A program made the translations under genes and the position numbers. A DNA stretch of 60,394 bases, taken from assembly GCA_947632385.1 (NCBI GenBank), contig CANRPD010000006.1, positions 1-60,394 on the forward strand, given 5' to 3'. Positions 24,296-31,761 of this stretch are shown here, one piece after another (the first letter of the stretch is position 1; the number at the start of each line of letters is the position of its first letter). Below the pieces are notes generated by a model. It was given only the letters and a program-made list of their open reading frames with translations, had not been told where the DNA came from and searched no databases. Origin of the DNA: an uncultured Clostridia bacterium (lineage in GTDB: Bacteria > Bacillota > Clostridia > Oscillospirales > Acutalibacteraceae).

Positions 24296-24809
24296 TGGGC
24301 TTATCCCCTTCCTGCTGCGGCTCGGCCAGATTGATGATCTCCAGCCCCTGGGCGACCGCATACTGCACCGTGTAGCCGGTGCCGCTGCGGACTGAACCGT
24401 TCTTCAGATACCCTGCACAGATGGCGCTGTGGTCCACCAGATACCGGTTGCGGCGGTGCAGACAGCCGGGGGTGTACAGATCTCCGGTATAGATCACCTC
24501 GTCTGCCCGGGCGATCAGGTCTTCATACAGCACGGAATCCTGGAGAGGCCATTTGGCGGACTGCTCCAAGCAGGGCAGCACCAACACCAAGTTCACCGGC
24601 AGCAGATCCTGCTCCTTGCACAGCATGACCTGCTGGGCCGCTAAAGTATCAAAGCCCAGCGCCCCGCCTGCCAAAAAGGTGTGCATACCGCGCTCCAGGC
24701 ACAGACGGCGAATGAGCGTGCGCACCTGCGGCCGCAGCCGCGCCTTTTCCCGAGGGGACAACCGCCGGTGTCCTGTAAAGCAGCAGCACTGTTCACGCTT
24801 GAGTTCCAC
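24249..24809 (-). CDS. SLOG/YpsA-like (DUF1273) nucleotide-binding protein
   Basis: 186 residues from the GTG at 24809, with AAAGGGGG upstream; the frame reaches a TTG at 24833 that lacks a ribosome site. Motifs FTGHRRLSP and FLAGGALGFDTLAAQ, then VLPCLEQSAKW and a YTPGCLHRRNRYLVDHS segment, fit the SLOG superfamily (YpsA/DprA-related Rossmann-like) proposed to bind nucleotide-type ligands. YpsA affects cell division in B. subtilis; the role here is unknown. First gene of a two-gene unit with the methyltransferase. Confidence 0.8.
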   Translation of the reverse strand: MELKREQCCCFTGHRRLSPREKARLRPQVRTLIRRLCLERGMHTFLAGGALGFDTLAAQQVMLCKEQDLLPVNLVLVLPCLEQSAKWPLQDSVLYEDLIARADEVIYTGDLYTPGCLHRRNRYLVDHSAICAGYLKNGSVRSGTGYTVQYAVAQGLEIINLAEPQQEGDKPNGTATDKMPWGRGPL

Positions 24810-24838
24810 CCCGCCGCCCCCTTTCGTCTCCAACTCTT

Positions 24839-24867
24839 AGGATAGCACAAAGTTTCTGAAAACGCAA
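24839..24867 (-). promoter_or_regulatory. Sigma-A promoter of the SLOG-methyltransferase unit
   Basis: TTGCGT (24867-24862), 17 bp, TATCCT (24844-24839) on the minus strand with TGC extended -10. Confidence 0.65.
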
Positions 24868-24893
24868 CCCCTGGAACGCAGCATGAAAAAAGG

Positions 24894-24919
24894 TGCCCGG
24901 ACACCGACGTGTCCGGGCA
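24894..24919 (-). terminator. Rho-independent terminator of the acyl-CoA synthetase unit
   Basis: TGCCCGGACAC and GTGTCCGGGCA pair perfectly over 11 bp with a 4-nt loop; the minus-strand tail is CCTTTTTTCATG. Confidence 0.92.
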
Positions 24920-24970
24920 AGCCCAGATGGCCTTAGAATGCCACTTGTTCTGCTTAGGTTCCCGATCGGA

Positions 24971-26665
24971 TCACTGATGGGATGATCCGTCCTGCGCCTC
25001 ATCCGCCCGGCGGATCTGCGCCCGCTTGATCTTACCGCCCACCGTCTTGGGCAGTTCGTCCACGTACTCCACCACCCGGGGATACTTGTACGGAGCCGTG
25101 ACCTTTTTCACATAATTCTGCAGTTCCTTGGTCAGCTCCGGCGTGCCTTCATACCCCTTGGCCAGGACGATGGTGGCCTTCACCACCTGCCCGCGAATGG
25201 GGTCCGGCGTTCCAGTGATGGCACATTCCACCACGGCTGGGTGCTCGATCAGCGCGGATTCCACCTCAAACGGACCGATGCGGTACCCGGAACACTTGAT
25301 CACATCGTCGTCCCGGCCAACGAACCAGAAATACCCGTTCTCGTCCCGCCAGGCCACGTCGCCGGTATTGTAGCACCTGCCCAAGAGCTTTTCCTCTGTG
25401 GCAGCCGGATCGTGGAAATACCCAGTGAACAGCCCCACCGGCGGATGATTTTTCACGTCCATGATGGAGATAGAGCCCTCTTCCCCGTCCTCGCACAGGT
25501 GCCCGTCGGCGGCAACCAGCTGGATGTCGAAGGTGGGAGAAGGTTTCCCCGTCGAGCCCGGGATGGGCTGGACCCAGGGGTAGAAATTGGCCAAGAGCAC
25601 CGGCCCCTCGCTCTGGCCAAAACCCTCGTAGATGGTCAGCCCGGTGAGCTCCTTCCAGCGCCGGACCACCTCCGGGTTGAGCGGCTCCCCCGCCGTGGTA
25701 CAGTGGTGGATGGAGCTCAGGTCGTAGTGGGTCACGTCCTCCTGCAGCATGAATCGGAACATGGTGGGCGGGGCGCAGAAGGTAGTGACCCGGTACTTTT
25801 CCAGGTGCTCCAGCAAGTGCTTCGGGTTGAATTTGGCCTCCATATCGTAGCAAAAAATGGTGGCTCCGCAGATCCACTGGCCATAGATCTTGCCCCAGCC
25901 GAACTTGGCCCAGCCGGAATCGGTCACGCTCATATGCAGATGGTTTTCTTCCACCCGGTGCCAATACTTGGCGGTGATGATGTGTCCCAACGGGTATGCG
26001 AAATTGTGCTGGACCATCTTCGGCATGCCGGTAGTCCCAGATGTAAAGTATACGAGCATTACATCGCTCCAGTGGGTTGCCTGGTCCCCGGTGGGCCGGG
26101 GAAAGACGTCGGAACAGTGTTCCAATTCACCGTTCAGAAAAGCCCATCCCGCCCGGGGCTTGTCCACCAGGATCTTCTGCCGCAGGGTGGGGATCTCCGG
26201 TTCGGCGGCTTCCACCTGGGCGATCACGAAAGGATCGTCCACACAGACGATGGCATGGACGCCCGCCGCATTCCCCCGATAGACGATATCCTTTTTGGTC
26301 AGCTGCAGGGTCGCAGGGATCAAAACGGCGCCCAGCTTGTGCAAAGCGGTGGCGCAGACCCAGTACTCCCAACGTCTGCGCAGGATCATCATCACTACGG
26401 TACCCTTTTGCACGCCCAGCGTTCTGAAATAATTGGCGGCCCGGTTGGACAGCCGCATGATGTCCGTAAAAGTAAAGACTTTCTCCTCGCCAGCCTCGTT
26501 GCACCACACCAGAGCCCGCTTGTCCGGTTCTGCCTGTGCCCAGGCATCCACCACATCGAAGCCGAAATTGAAGGTTTCGGGTACGTTCACCCGATAGTTT
26601 TGATGAAAGTCCTCGTAGGAATCGAACTCGATCCTGGGGAGGAACTTTTTGAGCAACATGTCCAC
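24971..26665 (-). CDS. AMP-forming acyl-CoA synthetase (medium-chain/ACSM-like)
   Basis: 564 residues of the ANL adenylating superfamily. P-loop YFTSGTTGMPKMVQH (about 209-223), A5 YEGFGQSEG, hinge/A7-A8 YNTGDVAWRDENGYFWFVGR with CSGYRIGPFEVE, and the C-terminal catalytic Lys in LPKTVGGKIKR (A10). The N-terminal half resembles medium-chain and benzoate-type CoA ligases. It activates a carboxylic acid to its CoA thioester using ATP. Start is a GTG at 26665 after GGAAGGGAG; an ATG two codons later is possible. It follows an XRE-cupin regulator by 28 nt, a pairing that suggests ligand-induced control by a fatty or aromatic acid. Confidence 0.88.
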   Translation of the reverse strand: MDMLLKKFLPRIEFDSYEDFHQNYRVNVPETFNFGFDVVDAWAQAEPDKRALVWCNEAGEEKVFTFTDIMRLSNRAANYFRTLGVQKGTVVMMILRRRWEYWVCATALHKLGAVLIPATLQLTKKDIVYRGNAAGVHAIVCVDDPFVIAQVEAAEPEIPTLRQKILVDKPRAGWAFLNGELEHCSDVFPRPTGDQATHWSDVMLVYFTSGTTGMPKMVQHNFAYPLGHIITAKYWHRVEENHLHMSVTDSGWAKFGWGKIYGQWICGATIFCYDMEAKFNPKHLLEHLEKYRVTTFCAPPTMFRFMLQEDVTHYDLSSIHHCTTAGEPLNPEVVRRWKELTGLTIYEGFGQSEGPVLLANFYPWVQPIPGSTGKPSPTFDIQLVAADGHLCEDGEEGSISIMDVKNHPPVGLFTGYFHDPAATEEKLLGRCYNTGDVAWRDENGYFWFVGRDDDVIKCSGYRIGPFEVESALIEHPAVVECAITGTPDPIRGQVVKATIVLAKGYEGTPELTKELQNYVKKVTAPYKYPRVVEYVDELPKTVGGKIKRAQIRRADEAQDGSSHQ

Positions 26666-26693
26666 GGTCTGTTTTCTCCCTTCCTTGCCGGAC

Positions 26694-27251
26694 TCATTCC
26701 GCGATCACGGTGATAAAACGGGCTTTTTCGGACCCGCCGCACCGCTGCCCGTGGGGGATGGTCGGATTAAAGTAGATGGAGTCTCCCGGATGCAGCGAAA
26801 ATTCCCGCGCGCCGATGCAAACCACCACCGTGCCCTCCAGGACCATGTTGAATTCCTGGCCGCCGTGGGTGATCAGCTTGGCGGGAGTATCGGTGGGCTC
26901 CAAAGTGACCAGCAGCGGCTGCATGACCTTGTCCGCGTACCGGAAGGCCAGATCTTCAAAGTGATACTCGGGGTTGCGGTTCACCACTTTTCCGTCTCCC
27001 CGCCGCACGATGTGATAGGTGCTCAACCGGGCCGGATCGCCGGTTAGGATCTCGTTGAAGTCCACATTGAACAGGTTGGCTGCCTCAAAAATGACACTGA
27101 TGGGAATATCCTTGCCGTTTTCTTCATAGGCAGCATACACGTCCGGTGAAACGCTGAGCCGTGCGGCCATTTCCTCCACGGTGCAGTCGGCGGATTCCCG
27201 CAGCTCCCGCAGGCGTGCGCCGACGGCGCTGACTTCGTTGAAGGTGTCCAT
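26694..27251 (-). CDS. XRE-family regulator with C-terminal cupin domain
   Basis: 185 residues: helix-turn-helix of the XRE type (about 10-65: ARLRELRESADCTVEEMAARL, SPDVYAAYEENG), linker, and a cupin_2 barrel (about 110-185: HGGQEFNMVLEGTV, HPGDSIYFNPTIPHG). Such proteins sense a small molecule or metal through the cupin and regulate a neighbouring operon. The gene heads the transcript that contains the acyl-CoA synthetase. Ribosome site AAGGAGG. A TGCAA-type inverted repeat lies between its promoter and start and could be its own operator. Confidence 0.9.
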   Translation of the reverse strand: MDTFNEVSAVGARLRELRESADCTVEEMAARLSVSPDVYAAYEENGKDIPISVIFEAANLFNVDFNEILTGDPARLSTYHIVRRGDGKVVNRNPEYHFEDLAFRYADKVMQPLLVTLEPTDTPAKLITHGGQEFNMVLEGTVVVCIGAREFSLHPGDSIYFNPTIPHGQRCGGSEKARFITVIAE

Positions 27252-27282
27252 GGGATGCCTCCTTAAAATGAAATATCACATT

Positions 27283-27294
27283 TGCAAACTTGCA
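27283..27294. promoter_or_regulatory. Candidate operator of the XRE-cupin regulator
   Basis: TGCAAACTTGCA: perfect 5-bp arms around AC, located about 10 nt downstream of the -10 box and upstream of the ribosome site, where a bound repressor would block transcription. Short, so only a candidate. Confidence 0.45.
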
Positions 27295-27303
27295 TTTCGG
27301 TAC

Positions 27304-27332
27304 AGTATACCACGATTTATGAAAAAGGGCAA
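27304..27332 (-). promoter_or_regulatory. Sigma-A promoter of the XRE-cupin/acyl-CoA synthetase unit
   Basis: TTGCCC (27332-27327), 17 bp, TATACT (27309-27304) on the minus strand with TGG before the -10. Confidence 0.65.
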
Positions 27333-27442
27333 TGGGCTTTTCTCCAAAAATCCGCTCCTCTTTCTCGCAAGATTTGGTTTTTTGCCTTCATTTTGAACGG
27401 CGTGACCTGTTTTGCTCAGCTTTGGCGGCCGCTTGGGGTCCG

Positions 27443-27528
27443 CGCCGCGCCAGGCGGGCCCTGCGGCCCGCCTGCTTTTGCCTTGCAAAAGCGCCCGTGT
27501 CCCCTGAGGGGACACGGGCGGCGCGGCG
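27443..27528. repeat. Cloverleaf-type palindromic intergenic repeat, copy 2 (perfect four-way junction)
   Basis: Outer stem CGCCGCGCC (27443-27451)/GGCGCGGCG (27520-27528). Three arms follow each other with no unpaired base: AGGCGGGCC/GGCCCGCCT (27452-27473, loop CTGC), GCTTTTGC/GCAAAAGC (27474-27492, loop CTT) and GCCCGTGTCCCC/GGGGACACGGGC (27493-27519, loop TGA). Every stem is perfect. Five bases separate it from the stop of the GHL10 gene. Confidence 0.85.
27492..27520 (-). terminator. Terminator of the GHL10 gene formed by the third arm of repeat copy 2
   Basis: A 13-bp perfect stem with a 3-nt loop lies 13 nt after the stop on the minus strand, followed by CTTTTGC from the central arm. 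The repeat thus appears to supply the terminator for its neighbour. Confidence 0.65.
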
Positions 27529-27533
27529 AGGGC

Positions 27534-28781
27534 TCATGGACCGCTGTCTGCCGGTGCAAGCACGGCCACAGCGTTTTCCAGTTCCGCCGCAGCGGTTTCC
27601 GATTCCAGCGCGTCGTAGGCATACAGCACCACGCCGCTGCACGCCGCCGAGCGTGCCCGGGTGATCTCCCGAGCCAGCACATCGTTCTGTCCCAGCCAAG
27701 TTCCCCCATCCGCATCGGTACCCGCTTTGTAGAGCGCCAGGCCGGCATACAGCTGCACCTCCGGGCACCGGGACAATGCCAGCCAGTCCTCCAGAGCTTC
27801 TTCAAACCCCAGAGCAGGGTTGTCAAAGCTGTAATACAGCTGCGGGCAAACATAGTCCACATACCCGGGGGTAGCGCACCAGGCAGCCACATCCGCGCCC
27901 ATATTCCAGTCGTTCTGGAGATTTCCCTGAGGCGCGATCCCAAACACAGCCTGGGGATTGGCGGATTTCACCGCCAGGTATACCTCCTGGACCAGTGCGC
28001 TGATGTTGGCGCATCGCCACTCCTCCAAAGGCAGCGGTGTCTCCACCGTCTCCAGATACGCCGAATAGGCGTCTGCGTCCATTTCCGGACCGCCGGCGGG
28101 ATAGAAATAATCGTCAAAGTGTATGCCCTCAACGTCGTATTTTTCAACGATTTCCGCCGCTCCTTGAGCCACCAGGGCCCGCACATAGTCATAGGCCGGA
28201 TTCAGATAGACCGCGCCGCCTGTCTCCAGGAAATACCCGGGATAATCCAACACCTGATAGGGATTGTCCGCTGACAGCACCGAAGGGGTCTGCTCCGTCC
28301 GGACCCGCAGGGGATTGATCCACGCATGAAATTCCATCCCATACCGGTGGGTGCAGTCCACCATATACGCCAGTGGATCAAAGCCCGGATCCTGTCCCTG
28401 GGTCCCGGTGAGCAAATGGCTCCAGGGGTAAACCTCCGAGGGATACAGCGCATCGCAAAAAGGCCGCACGTGGACGAACAGCGCATTCACACCGATGTCG
28501 GCAGCCGTTTGGGCAATGTGCTGAAACCGGTCCTCAAAAGCCGCCTGTCCCCCCGTGCCCCCCAGAGACAGATAGGGCACCCACAGTCCCACCAGCTCCC
28601 GCTCAGCGCTGGGAGGACCCACCGACACCCCATCCAGAAAGCCCGGTGCAGCCTTTGCCGGAGCCCCTGCAGCCGCAGCCTTTTCCTTTGGGGCAGAGAA
28701 CGCACCCACCACCGTCACGGCGGCAGCCAGCACCAGACAGACCCAAAGAAAGCCAAATCGCCGCAGCGCAAAGAAGCCCAT
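27534..28781 (-). CDS. Secreted glycoside hydrolase-like protein, GHL10 (DUF187/YngK) family
   Basis: 415 residues from the ATG at 28781 (AAAGGA about 8 nt upstream; an ATG two codons earlier is too close to that site). Signal peptide or N-terminal anchor (FGFLWVCLVLAAAVTVVGAF cut), Ala-rich linker, then a TIM-barrel of the GHL10 type: GLWVPYLSLGG, ADIGVNALFVHVRPFCDALY, FHAWINPLRV, EGIHFDDYFYP (candidate catalytic acids), VFGIAPQGN, DYVCPQLYYSF. Members are thought to act on cell-wall or exopolysaccharide glycans; activity is little characterised. It is divergent from the YjjG gene. Confidence 0.88.
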   Translation of the reverse strand: MGFFALRRFGFLWVCLVLAAAVTVVGAFSAPKEKAAAAGAPAKAAPGFLDGVSVGPPSAERELVGLWVPYLSLGGTGGQAAFEDRFQHIAQTAADIGVNALFVHVRPFCDALYPSEVYPWSHLLTGTQGQDPGFDPLAYMVDCTHRYGMEFHAWINPLRVRTEQTPSVLSADNPYQVLDYPGYFLETGGAVYLNPAYDYVRALVAQGAAEIVEKYDVEGIHFDDYFYPAGGPEMDADAYSAYLETVETPLPLEEWRCANISALVQEVYLAVKSANPQAVFGIAPQGNLQNDWNMGADVAAWCATPGYVDYVCPQLYYSFDNPALGFEEALEDWLALSRCPEVQLYAGLALYKAGTDADGGTWLGQNDVLAREITRARSAACSGVVLYAYDALESETAAAELENAVAVLAPADSGP

Positions 28782-28802
28782 ACACATTTTCCTTTCTCCA
28801 CC

Positions 28803-28831
28803 TTGACACGTGTTTTCAAATGGTGTATCCT
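28803..28831 (+). promoter_or_regulatory. Sigma-A promoter of the YjjG-type nucleotidase gene
   Basis: TTGACA (28803-28808), 17-bp spacer, TATCCT (28826-28831); about 40 nt before the ATG. Confidence 0.75.
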
Positions 28832-28877
28832 AGTCAAAATTTATGCCGCCCGGGCGGCGGACATGACGGAGGGAAAC

Positions 28878-29582
28878 ATGAAAAAGTACACCTTTTTGCT
28901 GATGGACCTGGACTACACCCTGCTGGATTTTCAGGCAGACATGGAAGCTGCGTTCCGCAGGCTCTACGCACAATATTTCGCCGCCCAGCGGCCCTACGAC
29001 CCGGCGCTCCACCGGATGTACGAGGACTGCAACAACCGCTGGTGGGATCACTTCGAGCGGCAGGAGTGCACCAAGCAGGAGCTTTATATAAACCGCTTTG
29101 TGGATTTTCTCGCCGAATCCGGCCTGTCCGGCGACCCGGTCGCCATCAATGACTACTATTTTGCAGAGCTGGCCAAGGGCGGCACACCCTATCCCGGGGC
29201 GCTGGCCCTTCTGAAACGACTGCAAACGCGGTATGAGCTGTACATCATCACCAACGGCAACGCCGTCACCGCCCGCACGCGCATCCAAAATTCCGGGGTA
29301 CTGCCGCTGGTGAAGGGGTATTTCATCAGCGAGACCGTAGGCGTGGGCAAACCCGATCCCGCCTATTTTGCGTATGTGTTCGCCCACATTCCCGGCTTTG
29401 AAAAAGAAAAAGCCCTGGTGATCGGAGATTCCCCGACCTCCGACATCCAAGGCGCCAACAAAGCGGGGCTGGATAGCCTCTGGTACTGTCCGCCGACCCA
29501 ATCTTGGCCCCAAAACACCGCCGCCAAGCCCACCTACACGGCGAAAAGCTACGAGGAGATCCTCGCCATGCTGGACCCATAA
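28878..29582 (+). CDS. YjjG-family HAD nucleotidase
   Basis: 234 residues from the ATG at 28878 with GGAGGG; the open frame extends far upstream but through another gene's promoter region. HAD motifs: LLMDLDYTLLDF (nucleophile Asp; here DLDYT instead of DxDGT, as in YjjG), ITNGN (motif II), VGKPDPAYF (motif III) and VIGDSPTSDIQGANKAG (motif IV), with a C1 helical cap. YjjG enzymes remove phosphate from non-canonical or pyrimidine nucleoside monophosphates as house-cleaning. Ends 4 nt from the convergent glycosyltransferase gene. Confidence 0.9.
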   Translation: MKKYTFLLMDLDYTLLDFQADMEAAFRRLYAQYFAAQRPYDPALHRMYEDCNNRWWDHFERQECTKQELYINRFVDFLAESGLSGDPVAINDYYFAELAKGGTPYPGALALLKRLQTRYELYIITNGNAVTARTRIQNSGVLPLVKGYFISETVGVGKPDPAYFAYVFAHIPGFEKEKALVIGDSPTSDIQGANKAGLDSLWYCPPTQSWPQNTAAKPTYTAKSYEEILAMLDP

Positions 29583-29586
29583 GCCT

Positions 29587-30858
29587 TTACATCACCGGCA
29601 GGCCGGCCAAAAATGCGCTGAGATACAACCCCAGGAACACGCCCTCTCCGGCCCAGAAAAGGGCCTTCAGCCCCGACCGATCCTGTGTCAGGCGGGCGGC
29701 AAACAGGAAGAACACGAACCCGCAGGAGAGATACCGCCCGGCACTGAGCAGCCAGGAAAGGGAGTAGTTGACCACCAGATAGAAAAAGCCATAGAGCAGC
29801 AGGCCGGACGGAGCCAGATCCTTCCAAGCAGCGTACGCCAGGACTGCCAAAAACACTGCAAACAGCACCAGCTCCGGCAGCCAGACCGTCCAGGTCATGG
29901 TCCCGGTCCCGGTGCGCACCAGATTGTCCCACAGATAACGCAATACTCGGGAGACCCACATACCGCCCTGATACCAATGCGCCTGGTGTCCCAGAAAGGC
30001 AAAGGGATCCCCGTCCACGTACAGATTGAGCGCCCAATACCCGGCCATGCCTGCCAGCGGCCCCAGCACTGCGGGCAGCCGCTTACACAGGGCTTTGGCC
30101 CCATTGCGAATCGAGCCACCCGGCATACGGGAAGCCTCACGGGCAAGCTCCAACAGTGCCACCCCCGCTGGCAGGAGCACTAGAAGTCCCGTCATCCGGG
30201 TGAGGGCCGCTGCCGCACCCCAACCCGCGTACCCCCACCATCGGCGAGTCAAGGCACAGTAGCATGCCGCTGCGGTGGTGAGCAGAAAGAGGCCTTCGGT
30301 AAAGACTTCACCGAAAAAGAACGAGAAGGGAAACAGGGCCAGATAGACCACGGCATCCCGAGCCAAAGATGGCGCCATGTACAGGCACCCGATCTTGTAC
30401 ACCCAACAGCAGCCCCAGGCAAAGCACAGGGAGGAAGTCAGGACACCGGCCAGCACGGTGTTGGGGACCAGTAGGCGCACCGCACGGGTCAGCCAGACAT
30501 AGGCGGGAAAAAATACCAAAAACAGGTGTTTTCCGCCCTCCTGATACTGGGAATAGCCCTGTTCGATCAAGTTTACATAATGCTTTGCATCCCAGTGCAG
30601 AAAGGCGGTTTCCAGGTTGTGGAAGGAGAAGCTGCCGCCGTAGACCACCAACCAAAACAAAGTGGCAGCAAGCACCAGCAGTCGGACGCCCAGCGCCAGC
30701 CAGAAGACGGACCAAACTTCCCCGGAAGCGGCTCGAGCCGGACTCCAGCCCGCTTTTTCCGGCGCGGAAAATACCCCAACCCGCACCGGGCGGAATACCC
30801 TGCACAAAATCAGCACTAAGAGCCCAAAAAGGGGCACGGAAAGGACCGCATCCAGCAT
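29587..30858 (-). CDS. Multi-pass membrane glycosyltransferase, PIG-V/mannosyltransferase-like
   Basis: 423 residues from the ATG at 30858 (AGGAGG, 9 nt); a longer frame runs into the repeat upstream. About ten hydrophobic segments. The first extracytoplasmic loop has HWDAKHYVNLIEQGYSQY, the W-D-x-x-x-Y signature of PIG-V-like GT-C enzymes in bacteria, and FFPAYVWLTR plus the FPFSFFFGEVFTEGLFLL segment. Such proteins transfer a sugar from a polyprenyl-phosphate donor on the outer face of the membrane. The acceptor is not known. A cloverleaf repeat lies in its upstream region. Confidence 0.8.
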   Translation of the reverse strand: MLDAVLSVPLFGLLVLILCRVFRPVRVGVFSAPEKAGWSPARAASGEVWSVFWLALGVRLLVLAATLFWLVVYGGSFSFHNLETAFLHWDAKHYVNLIEQGYSQYQEGGKHLFLVFFPAYVWLTRAVRLLVPNTVLAGVLTSSLCFAWGCCWVYKIGCLYMAPSLARDAVVYLALFPFSFFFGEVFTEGLFLLTTAAACYCALTRRWWGYAGWGAAAALTRMTGLLVLLPAGVALLELAREASRMPGGSIRNGAKALCKRLPAVLGPLAGMAGYWALNLYVDGDPFAFLGHQAHWYQGGMWVSRVLRYLWDNLVRTGTGTMTWTVWLPELVLFAVFLAVLAYAAWKDLAPSGLLLYGFFYLVVNYSLSWLLSAGRYLSCGFVFFLFAARLTQDRSGLKALFWAGEGVFLGLYLSAFLAGLPVM

Positions 30859-30918
30859 GGAAAGAGCCTCCTGTTCAGTTGATTCGGGGAGAAACGGCTG
30901 TACCTGCAATGTAGGGAT

Positions 30919-31025
30919 CCGCAGGTCCTCGCGCCCCATGCCCGGGCCACGCCCGGGTGGCCGCCGTTTCGGCGGCTCGGCCCCGCGCCCAACGGCGCGG
31001 GGCTATGGGGCGCGAGGATCTGCGG
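30919..31025. repeat. Cloverleaf-type palindromic intergenic repeat, copy 3 (21-bp closing stem)
   Basis: Outer stem: 30919-30939 pairs with 31005-31025 over 21 bp with a single G-T pair; its core is CCTCGCGCCCCAT/ATGGGGCGCGAGG. Arms: CCCGGGC/GCCCGGG (30941-30957, loop CAC), GCCGCCG/CGGCGGC (30960-30976, loop TTT) and GCCCCGCGCC/GGCGCGGGGC (30980-31003, loop CAAC). The central arm lacks the CTTTT/AAAAG core of the other copies, so it may be a separate subtype. Confidence 0.8.
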
Positions 31026-31046
31026 AACGTACGCATCAAAAGCAGA

Positions 31047-31069
31047 AAGGAGCCCTAAACCGGCTCCTT
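31047..31069 (-). terminator. Terminator of the housekeeping operon after the QueG-like gene
   Basis: AAGGAGCC/GGCTCCTT 8-bp stem with a 7-nt loop, 5 nt after the stop; minus-strand tail TCTGCTTTTG. Confidence 0.75.
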
Positions 31070-31074
31070 CCCAG

Positions 31075-31761
31075 TCAAATTCCGCTTTCAGTCCGCCGGA
31101 CATAGGGACAGACCTGGATGCACTTCCCGCACAGGGTGATCTTCTCCCCCAGCAGGTCAGCCGCCAGTCTGCGGGCCGCACTCCGGCACTGCACCACATC
31201 GACCAAGTTCTCCCGCGGGACGCCCACCTGCCACAGGGCGCCCCGAATCGCGCCTACCGGACAGGCAGCCCGGCAACGGGTACAGGCGCCGCAGCGAGAG
31301 ATGTCTATCGGCTGGGCCACATGGTCGAAGACCGCGTCGGTGAGCACAGAAGTCAGCCGCACCGCGGGTCCGTACTCCGGAGTGACCAGCAGCGCACTTT
31401 TGCCGATCCACCCCAGGCCTGCCCGAGTCGCACAGGTCTTGTGGGGCATGGCGGTCCGATATCCGACAGACTCCACCACCGCAGTGGTGGTCTGCGCCAC
31501 CGCCCGAAAGCCCTGCTGGATGAGATATCCCGCGGCCGTTTCGGCCAGGTGATCCAGCAGAGCGTTGATCCGGTGGTACTGCCGGAAATAGTCCCGGGTG
31601 GGGCCGTCAGCGATGCCGGCGACGGTCTCTTCCGGCAGCCGGACCGCGATGGCGACCGTTCGGTCCATGCCATTCTCCGAGAGGCCTGTCAGGTCGCCGA
31701 AACCCACCAGAGATGCACCCTCTTCCTGCAGCAGCGCCTTCAGCGCACCGGTGGAGATCAT
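31075..31761 (-). CDS. QueG-like 4Fe-4S double-cluster protein (short form)
   Basis: 228 residues. The segment [28 protein letters not shown] (residues about 103-130) and the cluster ligands [12 protein letters not shown] and [12 protein letters not shown] plus VVQC match the two-cluster domain of epoxyqueuosine reductase. It is much shorter than QueG: the C-terminal HEAT-like region is absent. True tRNA-queuosine function is therefore uncertain; cobalamin dependence cannot be judged. ATG 31761 overlaps the leuS stop as ATGA, so it is the last gene of the long operon, before a terminator. Confidence 0.78.
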   Translation of the reverse strand: MISTGALKALLQEEGASLVGFGDLTGLSENGMDRTVAIAVRLPEETVAGIADGPTRDYFRQYHRINALLDHLAETAAGYLIQQGFRAVAQTTTAVVESVGYRTAMPHKTCATRAGLGWIGKSALLVTPEYGPAVRLTSVLTDAVFDHVAQPIDISRCGACTRCRAACPVGAIRGALWQVGVPRENLVDVVQCRSAARRLAADLLGEKITLCGKCIQVCPYVRRTESGI

